This document shows positions 1 through 8,404 of a DNA stretch of 43,949 bases, in pieces (the stretch's first letter is position 1; every line of letters starts with the position of its first letter). Source of the stretch: Oceanirhabdus seepicola (GTDB lineage: Bacteria > Bacillota > Clostridia > Clostridiales > Clostridiaceae); assembly GCF_023684385.1 (NCBI RefSeq), contig NZ_JAGSOJ010000007.1, forward strand, positions 208,148-252,096, in the 5' to 3' direction. Both the position numbers and the translations under genes were made by a program. Under the pieces are notes generated by a model that had not been told where the DNA came from, made no database searches, and saw nothing but the letters and a program-made list of their open reading frames with translations.

Positions 1-18
1 ATATTTAAAATAATTTTT

Positions 19-63
19 AGAATGATTCAGCTCTTAAGGAAAAGAGTGTGAGTCATTCTTTTT
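19..63 (+). terminator. Intrinsic terminator of a gene left of the window
   Basis: An outer stem AGAATGA/TCATTCT and an inner stem CTCTT/AAGAG enclose a short loop and are followed by a run of five T. It sits at the left edge with no gene before it, so it probably ends a plus-strand gene outside the window. Confidence 0.6.
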
Positions 64-159
64 GATTATTTAAAAAAATGTTGATGTATTTAATGTTTTG
101 TCTGCTTGAGGAGAGGATAATGTTAAAAACACTTGATAATAGTTTTAAAATTGTCTAAA

Positions 160-197
160 CTATACATGAAAGTTCAAATGTGAACTTTCATGTATAG
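160..197. promoter_or_regulatory. Perfect 17-bp inverted repeat upstream of the MarR-type gene
   Basis: Positions 160-176 and 181-197 are perfect reverse complements around the 4-base spacer AATG. No T-tract follows, so it is not a normal terminator. It lies 76 bp before the MarR-type start. MarR dimers bind palindromes and commonly autoregulate, so an operator is the simplest reading, but that is inference. Confidence 0.5.
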
Positions 198-272
198 CTC
201 TATTTCTTTGAAATAATAAAAGACTACATGTGCTATTTAATTGGTATTAAAAATAATTGTCGAGGTGAAAAG

Positions 273-686
273 ATGGATTTTTTAGTTGCATTAGGAATCA
301 TACGTGAAAGAATTAATAAGGAGTTACAAAATAAATTGAAAGAGAATGGTATTGGTATAAACTGTGGTCATATATGGATAATATCATTAGTGTACTTAAA
401 TGATGGGAAAATTGAAATCAAAGAACTAGTCAGACAGTTGGAAAAGAAAAAATCTACAGTCACAGAAATGATTAATACACTAGAAAAAAATGGGTTTTTA
501 GTGAAATATCAATCTACAGAAGATAAGAGAGTTTATTTTGTTGAAACTACAGCTAAAGCCAATGAAATGAAGCCACTGATTTTGGATATTATTAAAGGTA
601 TAAAAAATAGATTACTCAAGTCTTTTTTAGAAGAAGAGCAGGAGGTTCTTAATAGCTATTTAGAGAGAATGGTTAATAATATTTAA
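273..686 (+). CDS. MarR-family transcriptional regulator
   Basis: This 137-residue protein has the size and fold pattern of MarR winged-helix regulators. The recognition helix region contains VRQLEKKKSTVTEMINTLEK, followed by the wing (GFLVKYQSTEDKRVYFVE), then a C-terminal dimerisation helix. I chose ATG 273 because GAGGTGAAAAG lies directly before it; an in-frame ATG at 228 would add 15 residues and has no ribosome-binding site. The gene stands 207 bp before the cation exchanger that opens the Ter cluster and behind a perfect palindrome, so it may control itself, the cluster or both. The ligand is unknown. The family call is firm; the regulatory target is inference. Confidence 0.85.
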   Translation: MDFLVALGIIRERINKELQNKLKENGIGINCGHIWIISLVYLNDGKIEIKELVRQLEKKKSTVTEMINTLEKNGFLVKYQSTEDKRVYFVETTAKANEMKPLILDIIKGIKNRLLKSFLEEEQEVLNSYLERMVNNI

Positions 687-893
687 AAATATTATATTAA
701 TAAATGTGTATACAAAAATATATTAATAGTTTATTATTCTGTTTAAGGAATACGTTAGATTAAAATGTAACATTATGGACAATTAATTTTAAATAATTTA
801 ACTATTTTTTTGTAAAAAATTTGGATTAGTTGTCTAAATGTATGTTAAAATCAATTATATGATTTTAAAATATAAATATTAAGGAGAATTATT

Positions 894-1925
894 ATGTTTG
901 ATTGGATAAGTAATTTACCAATAGCAATTATTATGTTGCTTGTTATGTCATTTTTTATGAGTAAAGCCTCGGACAAGCTTGGGGATGTACTTCACATATT
1001 AGGTGTGAAGCTAAATATTCCTACTAGTGTTAGAGGTGCTACATTTGATGCAATTAGTTCATCATTCCCAGAATTTTCAACTGCTATGATAGCAGTACTT
1101 GTATTTAATGATTTTTCAAATGTAGGTGTACCAACAATAGCAGGTTCAGGTATTTTTAACATTCTTATAATACCAATGTTATCTATACTTGCTTATAGGG
1201 GTAATAAAATAATTAAAGCTGATAAAAATAATATTTTAAGAGATATGGCCTTTTATTCTTTATCAGTAGGTGCATTAATTTTCTTTACGTACACAGGAAG
1301 TTATAATGCTGTATCTGGATTAGTTTTAATTGCGATTTATTGTGCATATGTAGGTGTACTTTACATGCAAACTAAAAAACATAGAAGTGTTACAGATATT
1401 GAAGATGTAAAAGGTGAGGCAGCGGTAACATTAGAAATAGAAAATGAAGATGATATGTCATATGGTAAAATGATAATATGGATTGTAATTGCAATAGCAG
1501 TGATTTGGATTACAATAGAAGGAATCGTACAGTCCGCTACAGTAATATCAGATGGGTTAAATATTCCTAAATATATAGTATCAGTTATTATTTTGGCAGC
1601 ATGTACTTCTATCCCTGATACGATTCTTTCAGTTAAAAGTGCTAAAGAAGGCGATATTGAAGGAGCAGTAGCTAATGCAGTAGGATCTAATATATTTGAT
1701 ATATGTTTATGTTTAGGTCTTCCAATGATTATTTCTGGACAAGTATTACCTGCAAACTTCCAGCAAAATGTTGGAGTTTTAGCTTTCTTAATAATTTCAA
1801 TGCTTACTACAGCAATGGTATTGCTTAAGAAAAAAGGTGCTACTAAAAAAGATGCACTTCTAATGACAGTAGTGTATTTAGCATTTCTAGTTTATATTAT
1901 TGGAGTTGCTACTAATTTATTTTAA
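894..1925 (+). CDS. Na+/Ca2+-exchanger (CaCA) family membrane transporter
   Basis: This 343-residue polytopic membrane protein has the two inverted halves of the Ca2+/cation antiporter superfamily. The first alpha-repeat is near residues 45-85 (SSSFPEFSTAMIAV, then GSGIFNILI). The second is near 240-275 (SIPDTILSVKSA, then AVGSNIFDICLCLGLP). A charged cytoplasmic loop, rich in Glu/Asp around residues 170-188, separates the halves. Members exchange Ca2+ or other cations for Na+ or H+. A ribosome-binding site AAGGAG precedes ATG 894. TerD gene 1961 follows after only 35 bp, so the two are probably co-transcribed. Because TerD domains bind Ca2+, the linkage suggests Ca2+ handling. Substrate and direction cannot be read from the sequence. 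Confidence 0.85.
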   Translation: MFDWISNLPIAIIMLLVMSFFMSKASDKLGDVLHILGVKLNIPTSVRGATFDAISSSFPEFSTAMIAVLVFNDFSNVGVPTIAGSGIFNILIIPMLSILAYRGNKIIKADKNNILRDMAFYSLSVGALIFFTYTGSYNAVSGLVLIAIYCAYVGVLYMQTKKHRSVTDIEDVKGEAAVTLEIENEDDMSYGKMIIWIVIAIAVIWITIEGIVQSATVISDGLNIPKYIVSVIILAACTSIPDTILSVKSAKEGDIEGAVANAVGSNIFDICLCLGLPMIISGQVLPANFQQNVGVLAFLIISMLTTAMVLLKKKGATKKDALLMTVVYLAFLVYIIGVATNLF

Positions 1926-1960
1926 TAAAAATGTATTAAATATAAAAGGAGAGTGGTATA

Positions 1961-2545
1961 ATGACTATTTCATTATCAAAAGGTCAAAAAATTAATTTAT
2001 CAAAAGAGGCACCTGGTCTTAAAAAAGCAATTATTGGTTTAGGATGGGATACAAATAAATATTCTGGTGGACATGACTTCGACTTAGATGCTTCAGCATT
2101 CTTAGCAAATGAAAGTGGTAAATCAGCTGAAGAGGATTTTGTGTTTTATGGAAATTTGAAACATAAAAGTGAAGCTGTTATTCACACAGGTGATAATAGA
2201 ACAGGAGATGGTGACGGTGATGATGAACAGATAATAGTTGATTTTCAAAAAATTCCTTCTCATATTTCAAAAGTTGCAATTACAGCTACAATATATGAAG
2301 CAATGAAAAGACAACAAAGTTTTGGACAAGTTTCAAATGCATATATCAGACTTGTGGATGCTGAAACTAATAATGAAATATTAAGATTTGATCTAAGTGA
2401 AGAATACAGTATTGAAACTGCTTTAGTATTCTGTGAAATTTATATAAAGAATGGAGAATGGAGATTTAGCGCTGTAGGAGCAGGATTTAGTGGCGGCTTA
2501 GCAGCTCTTTGTCAAAATTATGGATTAGATGTAGAAGCAGAATAG
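1961..2545 (+). CDS. TerD-family Ca2+-binding stress protein (pair 1, first member)
   Basis: This is a full-length TerD protein of 194 residues starting with the usual SLSKGQKINLSK. Both acidic Ca2+-site segments are intact: DFDLD at 39-43 and GDNRTGDGDGDDEQ at 77-90. TerD domains bind two Ca2+ ions and belong to the tellurite/phage/colicin-type stress response, where the exact biochemical role is still unsettled. No signal peptide is visible, so it is cytoplasmic. It is 35 bp after the exchanger and 22 bp before another TerD gene, in one probable operon. Its closest relative in the window looks to be 7734-8315. Confidence 0.92.
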   Translation: MTISLSKGQKINLSKEAPGLKKAIIGLGWDTNKYSGGHDFDLDASAFLANESGKSAEEDFVFYGNLKHKSEAVIHTGDNRTGDGDGDDEQIIVDFQKIPSHISKVAITATIYEAMKRQQSFGQVSNAYIRLVDAETNNEILRFDLSEEYSIETALVFCEIYIKNGEWRFSAVGAGFSGGLAALCQNYGLDVEAE

Positions 2546-2567
2546 TAAAGCTATAGGAGGGGTTATA

Positions 2568-3167
2568 ATGGGTATTAGTTTAAAAAAGGGACAAAAAATT
2601 AGTCTTACGAAAGATAACAAGGGATTATCTAAAATATTAGTAGGTTTAGGTTGGGATGAAGTTAAGCAAAATCAAAGTGGAGGATTTTTTTCTAGCTTAT
2701 TCGGTAGTAAGCAAGAAGCTATTGATTGTGATGCTTCTGTATTAATGATAAATAGCAATAATAGTGTAGGGGAAGTAGTATATTTCGGTCACTTAGATAG
2801 TGATGATGGAAGTATACATCATAATGGGGACAACTTAACTGGAGCTGGTGACGGAGATGACGAACAGATAGTAGTTGATTTAAGTAGAGTTCCTGAACAT
2901 ATACAGAAATTGGTGTTTATAGTTAATATTTATGATTGTATAAAGAGAAGACAACATTTTGGTATGATAGAAAATGCATTTATAAGAATAGAAGATGCTA
3001 GTACTAATAAAGAACTTGTAATATTTAATCTTAGTCAAGGTTATGAGAATAAAACAGGTTTATATGCAGGAGAAATATATAGAAATAATGGTGAATGGAA
3101 ATTTGCTGCAATTGGAGAAGCTGATACATCTACAGGTTTAAAAGATATGATGAATAATTATAAGTAG
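2568..3167 (+). CDS. TerD-family protein with Gly/Phe-rich insertion (pair 1, second member)
   Basis: This 199-residue TerD protein differs from its neighbour by a Gly/Phe/Ser-rich insertion (GGFFSSLFGSKQ) before the first acidic site, which here reads IDCDASV. The second Ca2+ segment (GDNLTGAGDGDDEQ) is intact. The same insertion and DCDASV form occur in 8405-9013, so these two are one subfamily, resembling Bacillus YceC as I remember it. The ribosome-binding site AGGAGGGG precedes ATG 2568. It ends the plus-strand operon and faces a convergent TerD gene across a shared terminator. Function beyond Ter-type stress response is not known. Confidence 0.9.
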   Translation: MGISLKKGQKISLTKDNKGLSKILVGLGWDEVKQNQSGGFFSSLFGSKQEAIDCDASVLMINSNNSVGEVVYFGHLDSDDGSIHHNGDNLTGAGDGDDEQIVVDLSRVPEHIQKLVFIVNIYDCIKRRQHFGMIENAFIRIEDASTNKELVIFNLSQGYENKTGLYAGEIYRNNGEWKFAAIGEADTSTGLKDMMNNYK

Positions 3168-3192
3168 ATTTTAAAGTTAAAGCACAAATTTT

Positions 3193-3235
3193 AAGAAACA
3201 AACTGTGAAAGTAACTATTTCACAGTCTGTTTCTT
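3193..3235. terminator. Bidirectional terminator between convergent TerD genes
   Basis: Arms 3193-3210 and 3218-3235 pair over 18 positions with one mismatch around a 7-base loop. The right arm overlaps the stop codon of the minus-strand TerD gene. It can serve both 2568-3167 and 3234-4070, although the T-tracts are short. Confidence 0.65.
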
Positions 3236-4070
3236 ATTGTGTTTCTATCCCATAATTATCACAAAGAGCTTGAAGTCCGCCTCTAAAACCGCTTCCTATA
3301 GTGTTTATCTTCCACTCGCCTTTATAACGATATATTTCTGCTATAACAATGGCAGTTTCAATTGAAAGATTATCATTGAATTTGTAGTGTAAGATCTCAT
3401 TTTTGTTAATTGGATCTATAATTGTAAAGTGTGCATTGGAAATTTGACTAAAGTTCTGATTTTTAGTATCTGCATCATCTATAGTGACGGTAATAGCAAG
3501 TTTTTCAATATATTCTGGTATTGAATTTAAACTTAACTGGATAGTTTCATTAAAAGCATTTTTTAAAGAAGACTTGTGATCACCACTTAAATGAATTCCT
3601 CCACATCTACTTTTAGGATTATTATAAAAAATAAAATTATCTTCTTCTGTTTTATTATTTATGTCTACCATAAAAATTGAAGTATCTAAATCAATTATAC
3701 CTTGAGTAGTAGGAGTTACATCCCATTCCATACCTATCAAAAGTTTTGAAATATCTGAAGTTTTTTGCGTTATACTTATTTTCTGACCTCTTTTCATTGT
3801 AAGAGAAGTAGTTGAATTTATACTGTTTCTTAAATTCGTGTCAATATGTTTTAAGATGCTATTATTGTTTTGAGTCAAATTAGTATCAATATTATTTTGT
3901 TGTGAATGACTATTATTTACTGTATTACGTTGCATAGTATGTACTGGAGTCCCTAATATAATACTATTATTAGAGTTTGTTCTTATGCTTGTTTCAATAG
4001 TTAAATTGTTATATTTGCGTTTTTGAGATACATAAGCACATTCATAACCATTGTTTATTTTTAAACTCAT
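3234..4070 (-). CDS. Divergent TerD-family protein with long Asn/Ser-rich N-terminus
   Basis: The protein has 278 residues, of which the last ~190 form a TerD domain starting at TMKRGQKISITQ (about residue 91). The first ~88 residues are rich in Asn, Ser and Thr, look disordered and repeat the unit IDTNL twice. The first acidic site is kept (IDLDTSIF). The Ca2+ segment is not: GDNxTGxGxGDDEQ of the other copies is replaced by GDHKSSLKNAFNETIQ, losing most acidic ligands. I chose ATG 4070 because GAGGAG lies 8 bases before it; ATG 4088 would place that site inside the gene. It follows the AIM24 gene in a probable two-gene operon. It may be a partner or a non-Ca2+ variant of the canonical TerD proteins. 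Confidence 0.85.
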   Translation of the reverse strand: MSLKINNGYECAYVSQKRKYNNLTIETSIRTNSNNSIILGTPVHTMQRNTVNNSHSQQNNIDTNLTQNNNSILKHIDTNLRNSINSTTSLTMKRGQKISITQKTSDISKLLIGMEWDVTPTTQGIIDLDTSIFMVDINNKTEEDNFIFYNNPKSRCGGIHLSGDHKSSLKNAFNETIQLSLNSIPEYIEKLAITVTIDDADTKNQNFSQISNAHFTIIDPINKNEILHYKFNDNLSIETAIVIAEIYRYKGEWKINTIGSGFRGGLQALCDNYGIETQ

Positions 4071-4106
4071 GCAGTTTACTCCTCTCAAATATGTATTATT
4101 AATCTC

Positions 4107-4778
4107 TTAATCAATTGCAAGATTTATGCCTGATGCTCCTCCATAAGCCCTTTCAGAAGGTTGAACTATCACTACTTCTCCTGGATTATTAAATTCAAAG
4201 AAATAAGATTCACCAGAGGATTGTCCAATAAATGTTTTCCAGTTCATATCTGCTCTAAAATTAGGGTCAGGTCCTGTCCAACAAATAATAGCATCAGGAT
4301 CAACAACACATGGTGTTTCTAAAACAATTGGATTTCCATCGGTTGTAATAACTACTTTTGGATCAGGGCCTATAGCTGTTAAATTAGTTGTAAATAGTCC
4401 TTTTTGAGATATCACACCACTTCCTAGAAATCTGACTCCATATTTGCAGTCAGGTGTAAATGCCAATAAATTTTCTCCTTCAACACCTATACTTTGACCT
4501 GGTTGTAGAGTAATTATACTAACGTGCTGTGATCTATTTGCCATGTAATAACTTCCGTTGCCGGAAACCTTCATCAGTGGAATATTTTCACCAGTAAGTT
4601 TTCTAGAAGCTAGATTCATAACTGATTTAAAAAGACCTTGGTTTTGATTTGTATCAAGCAGAACTTTCTCTGCTGTAAAATTTCCTTTGTAGGCAACCAT
4701 TGAACCGGCCTTTGCGAAAAAGTGTCCTTCTCCTTCTGCTATACATGATAATTCTTGATGTACATTAAAATTAAACAT
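4107..4778 (-). CDS. AIM24-family protein
   Basis: This 223-residue protein matches the AIM24 family, named after a yeast mitochondrial protein and common in bacteria: HFFAKAGSMVAYKGNF near the N-terminus, a long beta-rich body and a GGASGIN end. The fold is an all-beta sandwich and no enzyme activity is established. No signal peptide is seen. ATG 4778 is preceded by AAAGGAGATGAT. It leads the minus-strand pair with the degenerate TerD gene 36 bp downstream. AIM24 proteins are repeatedly found with TerD proteins, so a role in the same stress response is likely, though its nature is unknown. Confidence 0.88.
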   Translation of the reverse strand: MFNFNVHQELSCIAEGEGHFFAKAGSMVAYKGNFTAEKVLLDTNQNQGLFKSVMNLASRKLTGENIPLMKVSGNGSYYMANRSQHVSIITLQPGQSIGVEGENLLAFTPDCKYGVRFLGSGVISQKGLFTTNLTAIGPDPKVVITTDGNPIVLETPCVVDPDAIICWTGPDPNFRADMNWKTFIGQSSGESYFFEFNNPGEVVIVQPSERAYGGASGINLAID

Positions 4779-4814
4779 ATGAAATCATCTCCTTTAATCA
4801 TAAGTAATGAATAT

Positions 4815-4820
4815 AGTATA
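4815..4820 (-). promoter_or_regulatory. Candidate extended -10 of the AIM24/TerD operon
   Basis: On the minus strand the sequence reads TGGTATACT, an extended -10 (TGnTATACT), 37 bases before the AIM24 start. Only a poor -35 (GATACA) lies at the right distance. It is a weak prediction. Confidence 0.35.
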
Positions 4821-4998
4821 CCATGTTTTTATGAATTGTATCTTTTTTAATAACAATTGCTTATTTTACTATAAATTGTTTTATTTTTATTTAATTTAAA
4901 TGTATACTATTATTAGGCACACTCAAAGAAGAAATAATAAATTTTAATTTCGATTGATTACATATATAGTCAATCAACTCAACAGGGAGGTTATTATT

Positions 4999-7566
4999 TT
5001 GATTAATGTTAAAAAAACTATTAATTCATCTACGAAAGAATCAAATAATATACTTCATGATATATTTATACCGGTAACAAAAAGAAATGGATTTATTAGA
5101 GGTAAATGTCCTGTAATACCTAGTTATTTTTATAGATATATCGGGGTAAAGGAAGATGAAAAAGAATATTATGATGAATTATATAAATTAGATCAAAGGC
5201 TTTCTAATTTTGGAAACTTGTATTTGAAGTTTATATCAAGAATACCTTTAGATGCTAGTATAGATGTTTTGAATAAGACTCAAAGTATTTGGAACAGTTT
5301 ATCTTCATTTGATGATTCACAGGTACATAATTTAATTAATTCATTTAAAAAGGTAGGAGTTTTCCCAGAATTAAATATTGAATTGTTAAACTCATCTTTA
5401 GAAGAGAGCCTTTCTTATGTAATTAAGCTATATTTAAAAAACTCTAGTACCATTAATAAAACCAATATAAAGAATTTTTGTTGTAAATTTCTGCAATGGA
5501 TCAATAAATTTCTTCCTAATCTAGTTAAAGGATTAGATTATAGGCATGTTATAGATAATGAGATAAACAATCCTAAAGTATTGTATTATGGAGATATTAA
5601 AAAGCATGAGATTTATTTTCTGATTTTTCTATCAAAGATGGGGTGCGATATTTTATATTTAAATACTTTCTCAGATGAAGGATTTATAAAAATTGATGAG
5701 AATATTTCTAAGGTATTTACATTACCAAAGATGGTAGAAATCAAGGAACTTCCATCTTTAAGTAAGCAACAAAATACTGTAGATTATTCAAGGTCAAATT
5801 TAAATACACATCAAAATACGGCAAATGAAATTAATAGAGGCGTAAATTTAGTTGGTAGTAATGGAAAAGATACAGAGGTAAAAGTTATAAAGAAAAGAGA
5901 AGTAGAGAAAATTTTAAATTCGCCTAGTGGTATTATTACTTCGTTAAAAAAGAGTAAAGATATTTTAGCGGATATAAAGAACCCTTTGAACAGCAGGATA
6001 GGATTTAAGTCAGGAACAAATCCTATAATTCCAATTTATTTTTGTAGATATATAGGAATTAAAGAAAATGAAGATCTGTATTATAATGAGTTATTTAGAC
6101 TTGATAAATATTTATCTTCTATAGGGAAGTTGTATTTAAATTTTAGAAATTTAATTCCTTTGGGTGCATCATCGGATTTAAGTAAAAAGAGTCAACATAT
6201 TTGGAGTAATATGACTTTCTTTGAAGCTTCTCAAAAGGAGCTTTTAATAAATGATTTAATACAAGCTGAAGTTTTTCCTAAGTTAAATAATAAAACACTA
6301 GAATTTTCAGTAATAAAGGCATTTAATGAAATATTAGGGTTATTTTTAATTAACGAAGCAAATGTTAACGGAGCTAAAATTAAAAACTTTAGTTTGAAAT
6401 TGCTTATATGGCTTCATGAATATATATTTAAATTGTTTGATAAATTTGATTATGAGAGAAATACAGAAGGTGATATATACAATCCTAAAATTGTTTATTA
6501 TGGAGATATTAAAAGGCATGAAGCATATTTTCTACTTTTATTATCTAAATTGGGTTGTGATGTTATATATATAAATACTAATTCAGATTCAGTATTTTCA
6601 AGTATCAATCAAGTTTTAGAATATTCGCAGGTTTTCGAATTACCTAATAAATCACAATTAAAGCAATTTCCTAAAGAAGAAATATATATAAGACAAGAAA
6701 CTACAGCTTATCAAGCTTCAGAAGAAATTTCTAAAGTGCTTTATAGTGATGAAGTAGGGATGTATAAGCCTTGGCAGTTTGAAAATTATAATATTAAGCC
6801 TGTAACCTTAAAAACAACTTTTGATGAATTGAAGATCTTATGGAATGAATCTGCTAATGTTAGAACCGGTTTCAAAGTGGAAAATGGAGCTGTATATGTG
6901 CCAAATTTATTTGCCAAAATAAGTGGTGTTCATGAAAATTTAAATTTATATTGCGAGGAATTTCAAACTTTTAAATCCTCAGAAAACACAATTTTTATAC
7001 CTAAGATACCTTTTACTAAAATAAATTATTCGAAAAATGATTTGCATACTTTAATAACAGTATTTAATAGAGAAGGAAAAATTGATAAAGAAAAATTGCT
7101 GTCTAATAGATTTTATAAACATTCTTATTTAAAAACTTCTGTACAAGATACAATAATTGAGAAAATTAATTGGTTATTAAAAATGGAGATGTTTGAAAAA
7201 TCATCAAACAAGGAATTTATATTAAAAATAGTAATGACAATCTTGAATCTTGATAAAGAAATACTTGAATTAATTCAAACTTTTGATTACCCAAATAAGA
7301 TACCTAAGTTAATAATTTTTGATAATGATGAAAACGTATTTAGTGAAGAAGATGCTATTGTATTGGCGTTTCTAAATTTAATGTGTTTTGACATTTTAAT
7401 ATTTACACCAACTGGATATAATAATATCGAGCGTAGAATTATTGAAAAATACTATGATATTCATAAGCTTGAAAAAATAAAATTAGATTTTGAAATTTCA
7501 CTGCTTGAGAGTTCAAAAGCCAAAATCAATTCTTTATTTAAGGGATTATTTGGGAAAAAGAGGTAA
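4999..7566 (+). CDS. yceG: YceG-like Ter-associated protein with three repeats
   Basis: The protein has 855 residues from TTG 4999, chosen because GGGAGG lies 8 bases upstream; an upstream in-frame ATG at 4954 lacks a ribosome-binding site. It resembles YceG, the putative biosynthetic-module component linked to TerD genes in Bacillus. Three related units are visible. Unit 1 (about residues 25-250) has NGFIRGKCPVIPSYFYRYIG and YYGDIKKHEIYFL. Unit 2 (about 315-560) has IGFKSGTNPIIPIYFCRYIG and YYGDIKRHEAYFL. Unit 3 (about 605-835) is degenerate, with TGFKVENGAVYVPNLF and the GDIKRHE segment replaced by FDNDENVFSEEDA. Low-complexity linkers join units 1 and 2. From memory typical YceG is near 540 residues, so one unit appears extra. 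Activity is unknown. Confidence 0.82.
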   Translation: MINVKKTINSSTKESNNILHDIFIPVTKRNGFIRGKCPVIPSYFYRYIGVKEDEKEYYDELYKLDQRLSNFGNLYLKFISRIPLDASIDVLNKTQSIWNSLSSFDDSQVHNLINSFKKVGVFPELNIELLNSSLEESLSYVIKLYLKNSSTINKTNIKNFCCKFLQWINKFLPNLVKGLDYRHVIDNEINNPKVLYYGDIKKHEIYFLIFLSKMGCDILYLNTFSDEGFIKIDENISKVFTLPKMVEIKELPSLSKQQNTVDYSRSNLNTHQNTANEINRGVNLVGSNGKDTEVKVIKKREVEKILNSPSGIITSLKKSKDILADIKNPLNSRIGFKSGTNPIIPIYFCRYIGIKENEDLYYNELFRLDKYLSSIGKLYLNFRNLIPLGASSDLSKKSQHIWSNMTFFEASQKELLINDLIQAEVFPKLNNKTLEFSVIKAFNEILGLFLINEANVNGAKIKNFSLKLLIWLHEYIFKLFDKFDYERNTEGDIYNPKIVYYGDIKRHEAYFLLLLSKLGCDVIYINTNSDSVFSSINQVLEYSQVFELPNKSQLKQFPKEEIYIRQETTAYQASEEISKVLYSDEVGMYKPWQFENYNIKPVTLKTTFDELKILWNESANVRTGFKVENGAVYVPNLFAKISGVHENLNLYCEEFQTFKSSENTIFIPKIPFTKINYSKNDLHTLITVFNREGKIDKEKLLSNRFYKHSYLKTSVQDTIIEKINWLLKMEMFEKSSNKEFILKIVMTILNLDKEILELIQTFDYPNKIPKLIIFDNDENVFSEEDAIVLAFLNLMCFDILIFTPTGYNNIERRIIEKYYDIHKLEKIKLDFEISLLESSKAKINSLFKGLFGKKR

Positions 7567-7623
7567 AAGGAAACTTTAGGCAAAAAAAGTTGGAAATCAA
7601 TATGGGAAATAGTGAGAAAGTCA

Positions 7624-7651
7624 TTGCATAAACTTTTAAATGTGATATAAT
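7624..7651 (+). promoter_or_regulatory. Promoter of the second TerD pair
   Basis: TTGCAT at 7624-7629 and TATAAT at 7646-7651 are separated by 16 bp, a good vegetative promoter 82 bp before the TerD start. A small palindrome, ATCCTATAATAGGAT, follows at 7654-7668 and could be a regulatory site. Confidence 0.65.
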
Positions 7652-7733
7652 ATATCCTATAATAGGATTTATAATAAAGCTTAAAAATACAAAATTTAGA
7701 TATAAGAATATTTTACAAGAGGAGGAAGTAAAA

Positions 7734-8315
7734 ATGGCAGTTAGTTTAAAAAAAGGACAAAAAGTAGATTTAACTAAGACAAATCCGGGGTTATCTAAGG
7801 TTATAGCAGGACTTGGATGGGATACTAACAGATATGATGGAGGTTTTGACTTTGATTTAGATGCAGCAGCATTTATACTTGGAGACAATGGTAAGGTAAG
7901 AAGTGATAGTGATTTTCTTTTTTATAATAATCCAAAAGACGCTTCAGGTTCAGTTACTCACCTAGGAGACAATCGTACTGGTGCGGGCGAGGGTGATGAT
8001 GAACAAATTAAGATAGAACTTAACAAGGTTCCAGCAGATGTACAAAAAATCGCTTTTACTGTAACAATTCACGAAGCAGAAGAAAGAGGTCAAAATTTTG
8101 GACAAATTTCAAATGCTTTTATAAGAATATTTAATGAAGAAAATAATGAAGAGCTAATCAGATATGATTTAAGTGAAGATTTCAGCATTGAAACAGCAAT
8201 AGTTGTTGCAGAGATATATCGTCATAATGGCGAATGGAAATTTACTGCTGTAGGAAGTGGATTTGAAGGTGGATTAGGCGCGTTATGTAATAATTTTGGT
8301 ATAAATATTGCTTAA
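7734..8315 (+). CDS. TerD-family Ca2+-binding stress protein (pair 2, first member)
   Basis: This 193-residue TerD protein is canonical from end to end: SLKKGQKVDLTK at the N-terminus, acidic site DFDLDAAAF, Ca2+ loop GDNRTGAGEGDDEQ, and the closing segment GFEGGLGALCNNFGI. It has a strong ribosome-binding site (GAGGAGG) and its own promoter at 7624-7651. It is the counterpart of 1961-2545, so the cluster holds two TerD pairs of the same order. It is cytoplasmic by lack of a signal peptide. It probably acts with the other TerD proteins in envelope or toxic-anion stress; the molecular role is not settled for the family. Confidence 0.93.
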   Translation: MAVSLKKGQKVDLTKTNPGLSKVIAGLGWDTNRYDGGFDFDLDAAAFILGDNGKVRSDSDFLFYNNPKDASGSVTHLGDNRTGAGEGDDEQIKIELNKVPADVQKIAFTVTIHEAEERGQNFGQISNAFIRIFNEENNEELIRYDLSEDFSIETAIVVAEIYRHNGEWKFTAVGSGFEGGLGALCNNFGINIA

Positions 8316-8404
8316 GAAATAATCAAAAACAAATCTAAGTAATTAGTGATAAAATTGTAAGTATGTTGATGAAAAAATAAAAATTAGAATTAGAGGAGAT
8401 AAAA

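Noticed and set aside
151..850. Shared TTGTCTAAA motif before the MarR-type gene (154) and before the exchanger (829)
   Set aside because: The match is only nine bases in AT-rich DNA and the following sequence differs; it is not enough to claim a common operator.
7538..7888. Minus-strand reading frame of 116 codons over the second TerD promoter and N-terminus
   Set aside because: It lies across a good plus-strand promoter and the start of a TerD gene, has no ribosome-binding site and a composition typical of antisense frames.
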